A DNA stretch of 64,000 nt from Rhineura floridana (taxonomy: Eukaryota > Chordata > Lepidosauria > Squamata > Rhineuridae), in contig NC_084489.1 of the NCBI RefSeq assembly GCF_030035675.1, forward strand, positions 73,592,270 to 73,656,269, read 5' to 3'. Below the pieces are notes generated by a model, which had not been told where the DNA came from, made no database searches, and saw only the letters and a list, made by a program, of their open reading frames with translations. Within the stretch, counting starts at the first letter, position 1. The number at the start of each line of letters is the position of its first letter. Of the stretch, positions 1 to 14,389 are shown one piece after another. The translations under genes and the position numbers were made by a program.

Positions 1-309
1 GGTCTAGACTCCTGACGGCATTGCTCTCAGCTTCTTCAGCACTCTCAAACCCCCTCACCACGTTAAGGTGTGCATCCTAAAGGTCGGGGCACTCAATATG
101 CAAGTTGAAATAATTGGACTTCAGCTCCCTATTTGCACTGAGTGCGCTTGTGCTGTTCTGAAGCTTCTCTTGACAACCCCAACAATTTTTGTCGCAAGAC
201 CCTGCGCAGAGCCATAAAAGGGCAAAAAGGCAGAGGGTCTGAGATACTCAAGAGCGAGCCAGCTTGTTTGCTTATATCTTGGTCTTTTTCTTTTCTAGGA
301 AAGCAAAGT
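1..309. other. no recognised feature
   Basis: I see no gene or repeat that I can name here. Short open frames occur but lack splice sites, domains or codon regularity. Confidence 0.5.
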
Positions 310-465
310 TCTTACATTTATATCCCTTCTTTCCTCCACAGTGTGGCATACATGGTTCTCCCTCTCAATGTTATTCTCACAACAACCCTGTGATATAGGT
401 TAGACTGAGACAGTGATTAGCCCAAGGTCACCCAGTGAGCTTCATGGCTGTGCGCACATGGAAGT
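310..465 (-). mobile_element. tRNA-derived SINE fragment (Sauria type), antisense
   Basis: On the minus strand this reads as the body of a squamate tRNA-derived SINE: the 'cactgggtgaccttgggct' region, then the 'cctatatcacagggttgt' region, then the 'gggatataaatg' tail. The same parts in the same order recur at 14478, 35040 and 35757. The tRNA-like head is mostly missing, so the copy is 5'-truncated. Confidence 0.7.
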
Positions 466-918
466 GTGCACAGAATTGCAGGTTAAGATTTATTTATTGA
501 GTGATAGTGTTAATGTATATGTTATTCATATATTCCTCAGTTTGCAAATATCTTCTAATCTTGCTTTAGTCATTTGGGCAACATCATCCCTGTGATTACA
601 GTTGCACAGCATCATTGTAATTTCTGAAGCTGAAATAAAACTAATTCCCAAAGGCCGCAGTCTGATTGCTATATACATACTTAACCCCATTGAGATCAAA
701 TAGCTTTGGAATGTCTCTTTCTGTTTAGCACAATGGAATTGGGGTTGAACTGGACAATCTCCCAGGGTCTGTCCCAACTCTGTAATTATAACATTGCAAG
801 AGTGGGATCTGCTAAACTGGTCAAACCAGTAAGACTGCTGGAGATTGTCCTAATGGCCCTACAAAGTATCGCCTTTGCTCTGAGGAATGCAGAACCTAAA
901 TGCTGCACGGGCAGCCAC
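466..918. other. no recognised feature
   Basis: AT-leaning unique-looking sequence with no recognisable gene or repeat. Confidence 0.4.
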
Positions 919-1028
919 TGTGGTGTCTTCCACATGTTATGGACTACAACTCCCATGATCCCAGGCCACGGACTATGCTGGCTACAACTGATGGGAGTTG
1001 TAGTCCACAAATCTGAAAGGCACCATGT
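919..1028. mobile_element. palindromic hAT-type MITE, degenerate copy
   Basis: Two inverted arms face each other: 'ggactacaactcccat' near 942 and 'atgggagttgtagtcc' near 990. They are separated by a short spacer resembling the 'gccagcatggcc' core of better copies. No clear target duplication is left. The family assignment comes from copies at 33785 and 20088, which keep 8-bp duplications. Confidence 0.65.
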
Positions 1029-1472
1029 CAGTCATTCCTGGACCAGGGAATGCACAGAGATTGGAAATGGGGGTGCATATTTTATCTGCTGCTAGCTGGG
1101 GATGCTGTAAGCAGTATGTACAAATAGATTTGGCAGACTGAGTTATACTTGGACTTGGTCAGAGAAAGCTGAGTTGCTTTCTAAAAAGATCTTATAGTGC
1201 TAACACCTGGAAATTAGGAGATCCAACCAAGGCCCATGTTTACCATGCCAAATCCTGGCCACTGCACTAATTAGACTACTCAGTCATAGTTTGAATGTGC
1301 TCAGCAGCAATCCGGAGGAACAGGGAAGAAACCACAAACAAAATCGTAACAAAAAATGAATAAATCGGTTTCTTGATGTACAAAGATGGAGGATCTCTAC
1401 CAGTTTAGAAGGCAACACTCTGCCTGCTAGTGGCTGCTATGCATTACTACCTGTCAATCCATAAAATTGTGA

Positions 1473-2075
1473 AAATGTATGTGTGCCCTCAAGTCATTTT
1501 CAACTTACGGATCTTATAAATCAGCGACCTCAGTAGCATCTGTTATAAACCACCCTGTTCAGAGCTTGTAAGTTCAGGTCTGTGGCTTCATTTATGGAAT
1601 CAATTCATCTCTTGTTTGGCCTTCCTCTTTTTCTACTCCCTTCCGTTTTTCCCAGCATTATTGTCTTTTCTAGTGAATCATGTCTTCTCATTATGTGTCA
1701 AAGTATGATAACCTCAGTTTCATCATTTTAGCTTCTAGTGATAATTCTGGTTTAATTTGTTTTAACATCCATTTGTCTTTTTCGCGGTCCATGGTATGCG
1801 CAAAGCTCTCCTCCAACGCCACATTTCAAATGAATTGATTTTTCTCTTACTCGCTTTTTTCACTGTCCATCTTTCACATCCATACATAGAGATTGGGAAT
1901 ACCATGGTCTGAATGATCCTGACTTTAGTGTTCAATGATACATCTTTGCATTTGAGGACCTTTTCTAGTTCTCTCATAGCTGCCCTCTCCAGTCCTAGCC
2001 TTCTTCTGATTTCTTGACTATAGTCTCCCTTTTGGTTAATGACCGTACCAAGGTGAGACTTAATTTATTGAACAA
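1473..2075 (-). mobile_element. BovB (RTE-clade) LINE, 3' end
   Basis: On the minus strand, 1762-1977 has a 71-codon open frame matching the C-terminus of the BovB reverse-transcriptase protein, including a Y-G-C-E-R-W-T-V-K-K type motif and a R-I-P-W-T-A-K-K-T motif. Downstream (lower coordinates) follows the BovB 3' tail, whose end at about 1473-1570 is also carried by Sauria-type SINEs. The element is heavily 5'-truncated, as is usual for LINEs. BovB is known for horizontal transfer between squamates and ruminants. The family call is from recalled sequence, not a search. Confidence 0.85.
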
Positions 2076-2329
2076 AGAGATGTGGATGGGGTAGAAAGGA
2101 GCATTTAGGATGAATAACTCTTGTTTGTCTTTCAGTTTCTGTGCCAAGTTCCTTAGCAACTACCTGCTCCAGCATTACTCAGGAAGGGAATATTAGTAAC
2201 AAAGCAATCCAACTCAAGGGACGCCAACACAAGAGGAGCCAGCAGAAAGGCCACCGCATCAAGTTGCCATTCAGGAGCCTCTGGGTTGGATGAATGCCAG
2301 CTCAGCCAGGAGCTGCACGCAGGGACCAG

Positions 2330-2445
2330 AAAGTAAAAGGTCTGGTCAGTGCCTGGATGGGAGACCACCTGGGAACCATATGTAAGCCACCTTGGGTTTC
2401 ATGAAAAAAGAAAGACAGGGTATAAATTTAATAAATAAATACCAG
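2330..2445 (+). mobile_element. 5S-rRNA-derived SINE remnant
   Basis: The stretch around 2340-2380 closely matches the internal control region and 3' half of vertebrate 5S rRNA: a 'ggtcagtgcctggatggga' run followed by 'gaccacctgggaa'. It is followed directly by a retroposon tail ('gtataaatttaataaataaa'). That combination is a 5S-headed SINE (5S-Sauria type), not a 5S gene, because the 5' third of 5S rRNA is missing. Confidence 0.7.
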
Positions 2446-3070
2446 GGAGTAAGCCCTCTCCATTTACTTCTATTGCAGTTATTTTCTAAGACCAATCTTT
2501 TTCCCACTGTAACTTTTGCCTGGACTGGGCCTGCAGGAGTGCTTCGAACTCAAGTTGGATGTGGCCCAAGTCCCCTCCCCCCGGCCCCTTCTCTGATATT
2601 CCCCTGGAACGCCCCTTTTTCAGGCCTTCCACCGGGCTGGGCATCCTAGGCAGACCCCCAGCTGGGTCCAGGTTCCACTGCTGCTGAGCTGAGCTGAGGG
2701 GCTTCTGCTGGTGTAGCCTGCCTGAGCCAGGACCCAGCCAGCTCAGCTGAGGGTCTGCCATATCCAACCCTTCTCAGCCCAGCACAAATAGCAGTTGGAT
2801 TGCACTCTAATTTGCTGCAATCTTCCCAGTCTAGGGAGGATTTTCTGGGGAGCAGCAACAGTGGGCGACCCCTCTTGTAGGGATGCATCCATTAGTATTT
2901 ATAAGAATAACAACAACAACAGAGACCAAGGTTTGAAGAGTTAGTTTTTAAATTAGCACAGCAAAGATAGGTGCTTTGTTAACAGTTACCTTTAGCTGCC
3001 CTATTTGTTTGATGGTGTATTTTAGTATTAATTGTTTTCATGATTTGGTTGTTTTTATATTATGTTCCTC
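2446..3070. other. no recognised feature
   Basis: A fairly G+C-rich patch at 2520-2890 with open frames on both strands, but no conserved domain, splice structure or repeat signature. Confidence 0.4.
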
Positions 3071-3071
3071 G

Positions 3072-3195
3072 GGGACAGCCAACAAAGTGCCCTCCAGATG
3101 TTGTTGGACTACAGCTCTAATCCTCATGCTGGCTGGGATTGATAGGAGTTGTGGTCCAACAACATCTGGAGGGTAATATGTTGGCTAACCCAGTC
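3072..3195. mobile_element. palindromic hAT-type MITE
   Basis: Long inverted arms: 'gccctccagatgttgttgga' from 3089 is mirrored by 'ccaacaacatctggagggt' ending near 3174. The core around 3130-3140 ('catgctggctggga') is shared with all other copies in the window. The termini ('ggacagccaacaa' / 'ttggctaaccc') are imperfect. Confidence 0.75.
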
Positions 3196-3904
3196 TATAT
3201 AGGTAATTTACTATGAATAGATGAATATTTTTTAATAAATATTGTGTTACAACCAGTTACCACCCTGGTATCTATGTTGTTATTATTATTATTATTTAAA
3301 GAAGAAATTTATTAGCCATTTGATACCCAAAGGTCTCCAAGCAACAATATTAAAAACAAAAAGTATCTATATAAATATCCATGAATCCATTCTAAAATAT
3401 TTTTAATAAATGATTGTGTTACCAGTTTACCAGCATCATATCTATAAAAATTAATGCCTATAAATAGATGAATATTTTAAATTACTGCTTGTTGTGAATG
3501 GCACAACATTTACAAATCTTATAATGGAGAGGTACCTGGAAATAGCTGCAACACCTATGCTTTGCTACATCTGACATAGCTGTGTGTAGACAAACCTGTG
3601 CCAGAAAGGGTGAGGCAGTGTCGCCTGAAGGTGCGCACTCGGCTCTCTACTGGGTATAAGAAGAGGGCTGAGATAGGGGAAGAGGGGAGGGCAAAACAGC
3701 AGGCTTTGAAAAGGAGCTTGGAAGAGCTAACGCCACCACAACCTCAGGAGAAGCCTAGACGAGGTAAGTAGCCTTAAGGTGGGGCTTGATAAAACAGAGA
3801 AATGTACTGGATGTTGCAACGACCCTGGCTAGAGGGAAAGGGATAGAGAAAGTAGATTACAGTCATTGCAACTGTGCTATTGAGGTTCACGGTAATCTGC
3901 ATGA
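3196..3904. other. unassigned intergenic DNA
   Basis: AT-rich simple-sequence-like DNA to about 3500, then a purine-rich stretch (3600-3770) that ends in a good splice-donor-like sequence, gag|gtaagt, near 3761. I cannot tie it to a gene. It could be a non-coding exon or part of an old LTR. Confidence 0.3.
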
Positions 3905-4480
3905 TGACAAGAGTCTTTGTTATGTGCCTGCAAGTCGACTACGATTTATGGCAACCTTATGAACCAGCGACCTCAATAGCATCTGTCATGAACCACCCTG
4001 TTCAGATCTTGCAAGTTCAGGTCTGTGGCTTCCTTTATGGAATCAATCCATCTCTTGTTTGGCCTTCCTCTTTTTCTACTCCCTTCTGTTTTTCCCAGCA
4101 TTATTGTCTTTTCTAGTGAATGTCTTCTCATTATGTGTCATTGTTTTAGCTTCTAATGATAGTTCTGGTTTAATCTGTTCTAACATCCAATTATTTGTCT
4201 TTTTCACAGTCCATGGCATGTGCAAAGCTCTCCAACATATTTCAAACGAGTTGGATTTTTTCTTATCTACTTTTTTCACTGTCCAACTTTCACATCCATA
4301 CATAGCGATTGGGAATATCATGGGCTGAATGATCCCGACTTTAGTGTTCAGTGATACATCTTTGCATTTGGGGACCTCTTCTAGTTCATAGAATAGTAGA
4401 GTTGGAAGGGGCCTATAAGGCCATCAAGTCCAATAGTTCTCTCATACCTGCCCTCCTCAACAGCAGTCTTGGGCCTCCAC
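3905..4480 (-). mobile_element. BovB LINE 3' end, second copy, with CR1 inserted
   Basis: It runs parallel to the copy at 1473-2075 over nearly its whole length, including the antisense reverse-transcriptase C-terminal frame (4076-4321 on the minus strand) and the same 3' tail. It differs by scattered substitutions and by a 46-bp CR1 fragment at 4388-4433. Confidence 0.85.
4388..4433 (-). mobile_element. 46-bp CR1 LINE 3' end inserted in BovB
   Basis: The insert reads as an antisense CR1 3' terminus ('atagaatagtagagttgg' and onward). It is flanked on both sides by 'tagttc' (4382-4387 and 4434-4439). The neighbouring BovB copy at 1473-2075 has an uninterrupted 'ctagttctctcata' at the same point, which gives the empty site. 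It is an extremely short 5' truncation. Confidence 0.8.
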
Positions 4481-4779
4481 TAACAAAGAGGCAAGAGTCT
4501 CACCAAGCCTTCTTTGAAAAATTGAGTAGACTTGTGACTCTGAAGGGATCTTTACATGCTGCTGCTTCCCAGGATTGTAAAACTGGACACATATACATGC
4601 AGCCTTTACCTAGAAATATTACAAAATGTACTTCTTGCATTTCAAGGCCTTTCGGCCCCTCAGCGTATACTTGTTCTCTTTATGTAGTTGTTCATTATTA
4701 TGTCTGCGACTTTGTATGCGTGTGTATGTTCTATCTTTTTCTACTTTTCGCTCCTTAAGCCCATCCCCCGTCTTTAACC
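4481..4779. other. promoter-proximal DNA with no recognised repeat
   Basis: T/C-rich sequence leading into the IDI1 CpG island. Human WDR37 starts head-to-head with IDI1, so a minus-strand non-coding first exon could lie here, but nothing in the sequence proves it. Confidence 0.3.
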
Positions 4780-4886
4780 ACGCCCTGTACCGCTTTGTCC
4801 TCTCTATTGGTCTGTAGACCCGCGAGAGGGGCCCTTCTCCCGATAATGATTTGCCGGGGCTCTTCGTGCCTGTTTGTGGTGGTGCG

Positions 4887-4931
4887 ATCGGCCCACGCGG
4901 TGACGCAAGCGCCTGGAGCCGGCGCCATTGG
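4887..4931 (+). promoter_or_regulatory. candidate sterol-response cluster: SRE-like, CRE-like and inverted CCAAT
   Basis: ATCGGCCCAC at 4887-4896 matches 8 of 10 positions of the classical SRE-1 (ATCACCCCAC). It is followed within 35 bp by TGACGCAA and by ATTGG. SREBP-regulated mevalonate-pathway promoters typically pair an SRE with NF-Y (CCAAT) or CREB sites. The spacing fits, but the SRE match is weak and is an inference only. Confidence 0.3.
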
Positions 4932-4961
4932 CCAGGCGCGGAGGGGGAGTGTTGCCTGGAG

Positions 4962-10420
<5,459 letters not shown>

Positions 10421-10896
10421 GTGAGTAGAATATGCTGATCTAAAATGATATAGTAGTGTTTAGTTTTTAATACTGATAAGGGCATATCTGAAATACCATT
10501 TGTACAGTTGGTTGCAACATAAGGATTGAAATAGGAACAAATCCTTTGAGGATGAAGGGAATTTGCTTTTACATCCGGCATGACCTGGATGGCTGCTTGA
10601 TAAAACTTGAGTTTCCTTTGCCTTTCACTTCCTGGAGTCATTATTTAGATTTCTAACAAGCCAGCAACAGGAATATATTTGTTGATATAACCACTAGAAT
10701 CTGAAGTCTGACTAGGCCACCAGTTAACATGGAGTTACATCTTAACCAGGATATCTTTCTCTATATATGTATTTGGCAACACAAGCTGTGTAATGTGGAG
10801 TAGGGAAGAGGTCAGCTATTTGGAGTCAGAAATCCCGTTTGCTGCAGACAAAACAATGGAATACCTGGAATAGGTGCTCTGTCATTGGCCTAAAGC
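10421..10896 (+). other. IDI1 3' UTR (extent unknown)
   Basis: Sequence following the IDI1 stop. I see no AATAAA close to the stop. The nearest variant signal noted is ATTAAA at 11535-11540, so the UTR may be about 1.1 kb and include the repeat cluster at 10.9-11.3 kb. This is uncertain. Confidence 0.35.
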
Positions 10897-11300
10897 AGGT
10901 AGTTAACGTGTGGCCCTCCAGATGTCGTTGGACTCAACCGCCCATGAGCCCCCACTACATGATCAATGATCAGGGATTATGGGACTTGTAGCTCACGGCC
11001 AGAGTTTGATTCCAACAGAAGGAGGAAGTCGAATCTCCAGTAAAAGGGGTCGAGGTCCACTCAACCTTCCGTCCATCCATGGTTGGTAAAATGAGTACCT
11101 GGCATACGCTGGGGGGTAAAGAAAGGCCGGGGAAGGAACTGGCAATCCCACCCCATATATACAGTCTGCCTAGTAAACGTCGCAAGACGTCACCCTAAGA
11201 GTCAGAAACGACTCACACTAAGTGCGGGGACAACTTTACTTTTACCTTTAGTTCTACAGCAACAGGAGGGCTACACATTAGCCACCACTGGACTAAAGGC
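10897..11300. mobile_element. palindromic hAT-type MITE split by a SINE
   Basis: The left part (from 'gtggccctccagatgtcgtt' near 10911) and right part ('ctacagcaacaggagggcta', from about 11253) are halves of the common MITE. Between them lies the SINE at 10994-11252. The MITE therefore predates the SINE. Confidence 0.6.
10994..11252 (+). mobile_element. tRNA-derived SINE ('cctttaccttta' tail), 5'-truncated
   Basis: It retains a B-box-like 'agtttgattccaac' near the left end, a central 'aaaggggtcgaggtccact' block and the 'tcgcaagacgtcaccctaag' block, and ends in 'acttttacctttag'. The A-box half of the tRNA head is absent. Confidence 0.7.
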
Positions 11301-11534
11301 TACATCTCATATTTAATACTAAAGTCATGTTAGGGGATGAAGGAAGTAGTAGTTACTTAAGTGTTCTGCCCCCCAGTTCCATCCCAAAGTTGGTTTATTT
11401 TATCCATTCATGTTTAACCTTCTGGAGCTTTAACAGTATAGAGTACACAAGTTAATATGTAACTGGTGTTAAATGCTCTTATAGTGTGCTTTTAAGTACA
11501 TGTAAGCTTTGTGTGAGGGTAACTGACATGTGTC

Positions 11535-11540
11535 ATTAAA
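11535..11540 (+). terminator. possible IDI1 polyadenylation signal (ATTAAA)
   Basis: ATTAAA about 1.1 kb after the IDI1 stop. A variant signal only, with no transcript evidence. Confidence 0.2.
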
Positions 11541-11730
11541 GGGAAAAAACCAGGTGGTATTTCAAAACATCAAGTGACAATTTGTTCTTCTGTAGACTCC
11601 AAACGTACCTTCCTTTTTTGAATTAATGGCTGTAACATGGAAAGGAATTCTTGACTACAAAAACCGGCTTTTTACAGTAGCTTGAAAATGGCTGAGGCTG
11701 TTTTTTCAGATTGAACTAGATAGGGAGTCA

Positions 11731-11818
11731 AAGCAGGTGTGGGGGGACCTTTGGCTTGCTAGGGCTGATGGGAGTTATAGTTCAGCAACATCTGGCAGGC
11801 CAAAGGTTCTACACTCTT
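11731..11818. mobile_element. MITE remnant
   Basis: 'gggctgatgggagttatagt' followed by 'tcagcaacatctggcaggcc' is the right arm of the palindromic MITE. The left arm is only partly kept. Confidence 0.55.
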
Positions 11819-13225
11819 GTCACAAAGTAAAAACTACATATCCAGACACTCTGCTCTGTCTAGGAAAAAAGCAGTCATTTTAATGATTAAAAATAGAGTC
11901 CTATAAATTGAACCTAATTTTTTACAGGCTATGGATCCAATCATATTAGGAGAAAATCTTACACTAATTCATATATTAAAAATGGAAATGTTTGTTGTGT
12001 TCCCTTTTAATTTACTATAGCCTATTGAGTGGGAGCATTTAGGCTAGTTTACAGAAAAAATAATTGTTGTGGAATGCAAGACAATGGGCGATAATCCATG
12101 TTAGTCTTATTCAGTGAGTCTACTCAGAATATGACTTGAATTGGATATAATCCAATATAAACTTATTTTTTCCTTTGAAAAGCGTTGTAAAAAAATCCCT
12201 ATCTTGTTCTTTATCAACCAGCCTCTGCCGTGACATCCTCCTCTTGAAACTGAGGAAACTTTCAAAAGCAGTTTGAAAGACAGCTGTTCAAAGTCAAAGA
12301 TCCTGTATAAGGTGGTAGACATACCTAAAGTGGCAGTTAAAATATGGGTCAGTGTGATAGGATGTAAAAGATGCACTACAGATTGAGGAATCCTCATTGC
12401 ATTGATGCTGAGGGGGAAACTGTCTATATATACTGTAAACATGAGACTCTAGAACAGATCTTCTAAGGCTATGGAGCTGACTTCAAATACATTGCCCTAA
12501 CTGCACAAAAGAGCCTCTGACAGCCATAATTCTTGCAGTTATAAAATCTCAGGAGATGATTTTGAAGAAGTTTGTTTTTAGCCTCAGTTCTCTAGCTTTT
12601 TTATAGCCAAAACAAACATATATGGTACCATCCTCCCAGCAGCAGGTAGAAGCAGAGAAGTTCAGCAACACTCACCCTGAAAAGTTAGGGGGAAGCGGGG
12701 GGGGTGATGTTGATGAGCATTAAGGGCTAGATTATATTGCCAAATACCTGAAGAACCTCAACCTGAGGTCTCCCCAATTATTTCTGCTGTGAATTACGGA
12801 AAGTGCCCATTACTACAGGATGTATCTATATATAACTTTATTTTGTAACTACCAGTGCAATTCTAGCTATGTCTACTTGGAAAAAAGTCCTTTGAGGAGG
12901 GTTTACTCCCAAGAAAGTGGGGTGAGGATTTGTTTCCCAGTCTCTAATTCAAACTTTCAAGCTGATTTTCCCACATACAATTTTGCTGGCAGCAGTTTAT
13001 TTGCTACTTTCATAACCACGGTAAACTGTGTTTAATGTAATTCACTATAACAAGCAGAACAAGATTTTGTGTACCCTGCACTGAATAATCTCACCCTTTA
13101 TGATACATTCTACGTCCCAGAAAATTGTGCACGATTGCTAGTTTCCCCTATGTTCCATATTCTGCTTTGGATAGTCAAAAGGAAAGGAGCTATTCTGGAA
13201 GACTGGCTCTTGAATACTGCTGATT
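11819..13225. other. intergenic DNA, faint repeat traces
   Basis: Mostly unassigned. Short pieces near 12090-12145 and 12850-12930 resemble the 'acttactcccaggtaagtg' repeat common in squamates (better seen at 15058-15120 and 26306-26385). No gene is supported. Confidence 0.35.
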
Positions 13226-13358
13226 GCAGGGGTGGCTACCTTGGAGCCATCCAGCTATTAAGACTGACTCCCATGAGTCCCAACCAACATGGCCAACGAG
13301 CAGGAACGATGGCAGTTGTAGTCCAACAACATGTAGAAGGCCATAGGTTAATTATCCC
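13226..13358. mobile_element. palindromic hAT-type MITE, diverged
   Basis: The left end 'caggggtggctacc' and right end 'ggttaattatccctg' give hAT-like CAGGGG/CCCTG termini. The right arm 'ttgtagtccaacaacat' is well kept and the left arm is eroded. Confidence 0.6.
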
Positions 13359-13444
13359 TGTTACACAACCTCCCTTCCATGATTCGATACTTCACAAGTT
13401 GGTTTTTCCATTCCACCCCTTTGAGAAGAGAATGAAATAGTTAT

Positions 13445-13855
13445 AGGTGAAACAGCCTTATACTGAACCACACTGATCGAGGTAACCTATTGCTATATTC
13501 TGAGTGGCAGAAAACACTCCAGCTCTTCAGCATAGCTTTTCTTCTGCTACCTCAGATCTTTTTAACTGGAGACTTGTGGCACAAAGGATGTGTTCTGTTA
13601 CTGAGCTATAGGTTTTCCTTAATTTCAACAAGTTGGTTTACAAGTGCTAGTTAATCTAGAATTATGGAAATCTGCCTTAGAGCAAGAGAAGAAATTGGAC
13701 CATCTAGCTCAGTATTGTCTACACTGCCTAATAAGGGCTCCTCCTTGGTTTCAGGCAGGAGTCTTTCCCAAGCCTGCCGAGGTGCTAGGGATTAAGTCTT
13801 GGAACATCTGCAGGCAAAGCAGAACTGAACTAAGGCCCCTCTGCATGTGTCTTAA
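13445..13855 (-). mobile_element. two antisense tRNA-derived SINEs
   Basis: 13445-13612 begins 'agccttatactgaac' and ends in a 'tactgagctatagg' head. 13660-13855 has 'ggaccatctagctcagtatt', then 'tttcaggcaggagtctttcc'. On the minus strand both read as a 'tagctcagtggtagagca'-headed SINE, with lysidine-free tRNA-like A and B boxes decayed. Confidence 0.55.
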
Positions 13856-14193
13856 GACTATTTTAAATTGCAAGATTTAGTTACCACTACAAGTTTGAAA
13901 TACAGCCTTTTGTTATTGCTGATGCTTCCAAAATCCTAGGAGAGATAGTTAAAATAGATTTTTGGAAAACTAATACAGTACCTACTGCCAAGCTTCCAGG
14001 TATTCAGTACAGCGGTAAAGTCTCCCAGCAAATTGGAATCTATTTCTATTAAAGTGATTGTTACATAGGGAGAAATGAATTAATGAATGGTTGGGTTGTA
14101 TTTTTCATACTTCACTTTCATACTTCACTAAGACAAAATTAGCCATGTATTGGAATCAAACAACTATCCACAAGGTGTCTCATGTATATATAT

Positions 14194-14199
14194 TTTAAT
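14194..14199 (-). terminator. possible GTPBP4 polyadenylation signal
   Basis: ATTAAA on the minus strand (TTTAAT on +), 38 bp after the GTPBP4 stop. It would imply a very short 3' UTR. Weak evidence. Confidence 0.25.
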
Positions 14200-14236
14200 T
14201 TGCATTGCCATTTCTACATTGTCCTCTTAGATCCAT

Positions 14237-14389
14237 TCATCTTCGCTGGTTTGTACCAGATTTCCTCTTGCCAGAAAACAGATGTTTGGGCTTAAGGTCA
14301 AAAACGTGCCTATCTGCCTCGCCTTTCTTGCCCAACTGATTCATTTTCCTCTGAGCTTTCTTCATCATAGTTTTAGTCTTCTTCACCAT
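14237..14389 (-). CDS. GTPBP4: GTPBP4 exon 17 (C-terminus)
   Basis: Residues 585-634 and stop TGA. Very Lys-rich ([16 protein letters not shown]...), ending KSGTNQRR. This is a basic tail consistent with nucleolar localisation and rRNA contact. Confidence 0.97.
   Translation of the reverse strand: MVKKTKTMMKKAQRKMNQLGKKGEADRHVFDLKPKHLFSGKRKSGTNQRR

Noticed and set aside
1762-1977. Small host protein gene
   Set aside because: It matches the C-terminus of the BovB reverse transcriptase and recurs at 4076-4321.
2340-2380. 5S rRNA gene
   Set aside because: Only the 3' half is present and a retroposon tail follows, so it is a SINE remnant.
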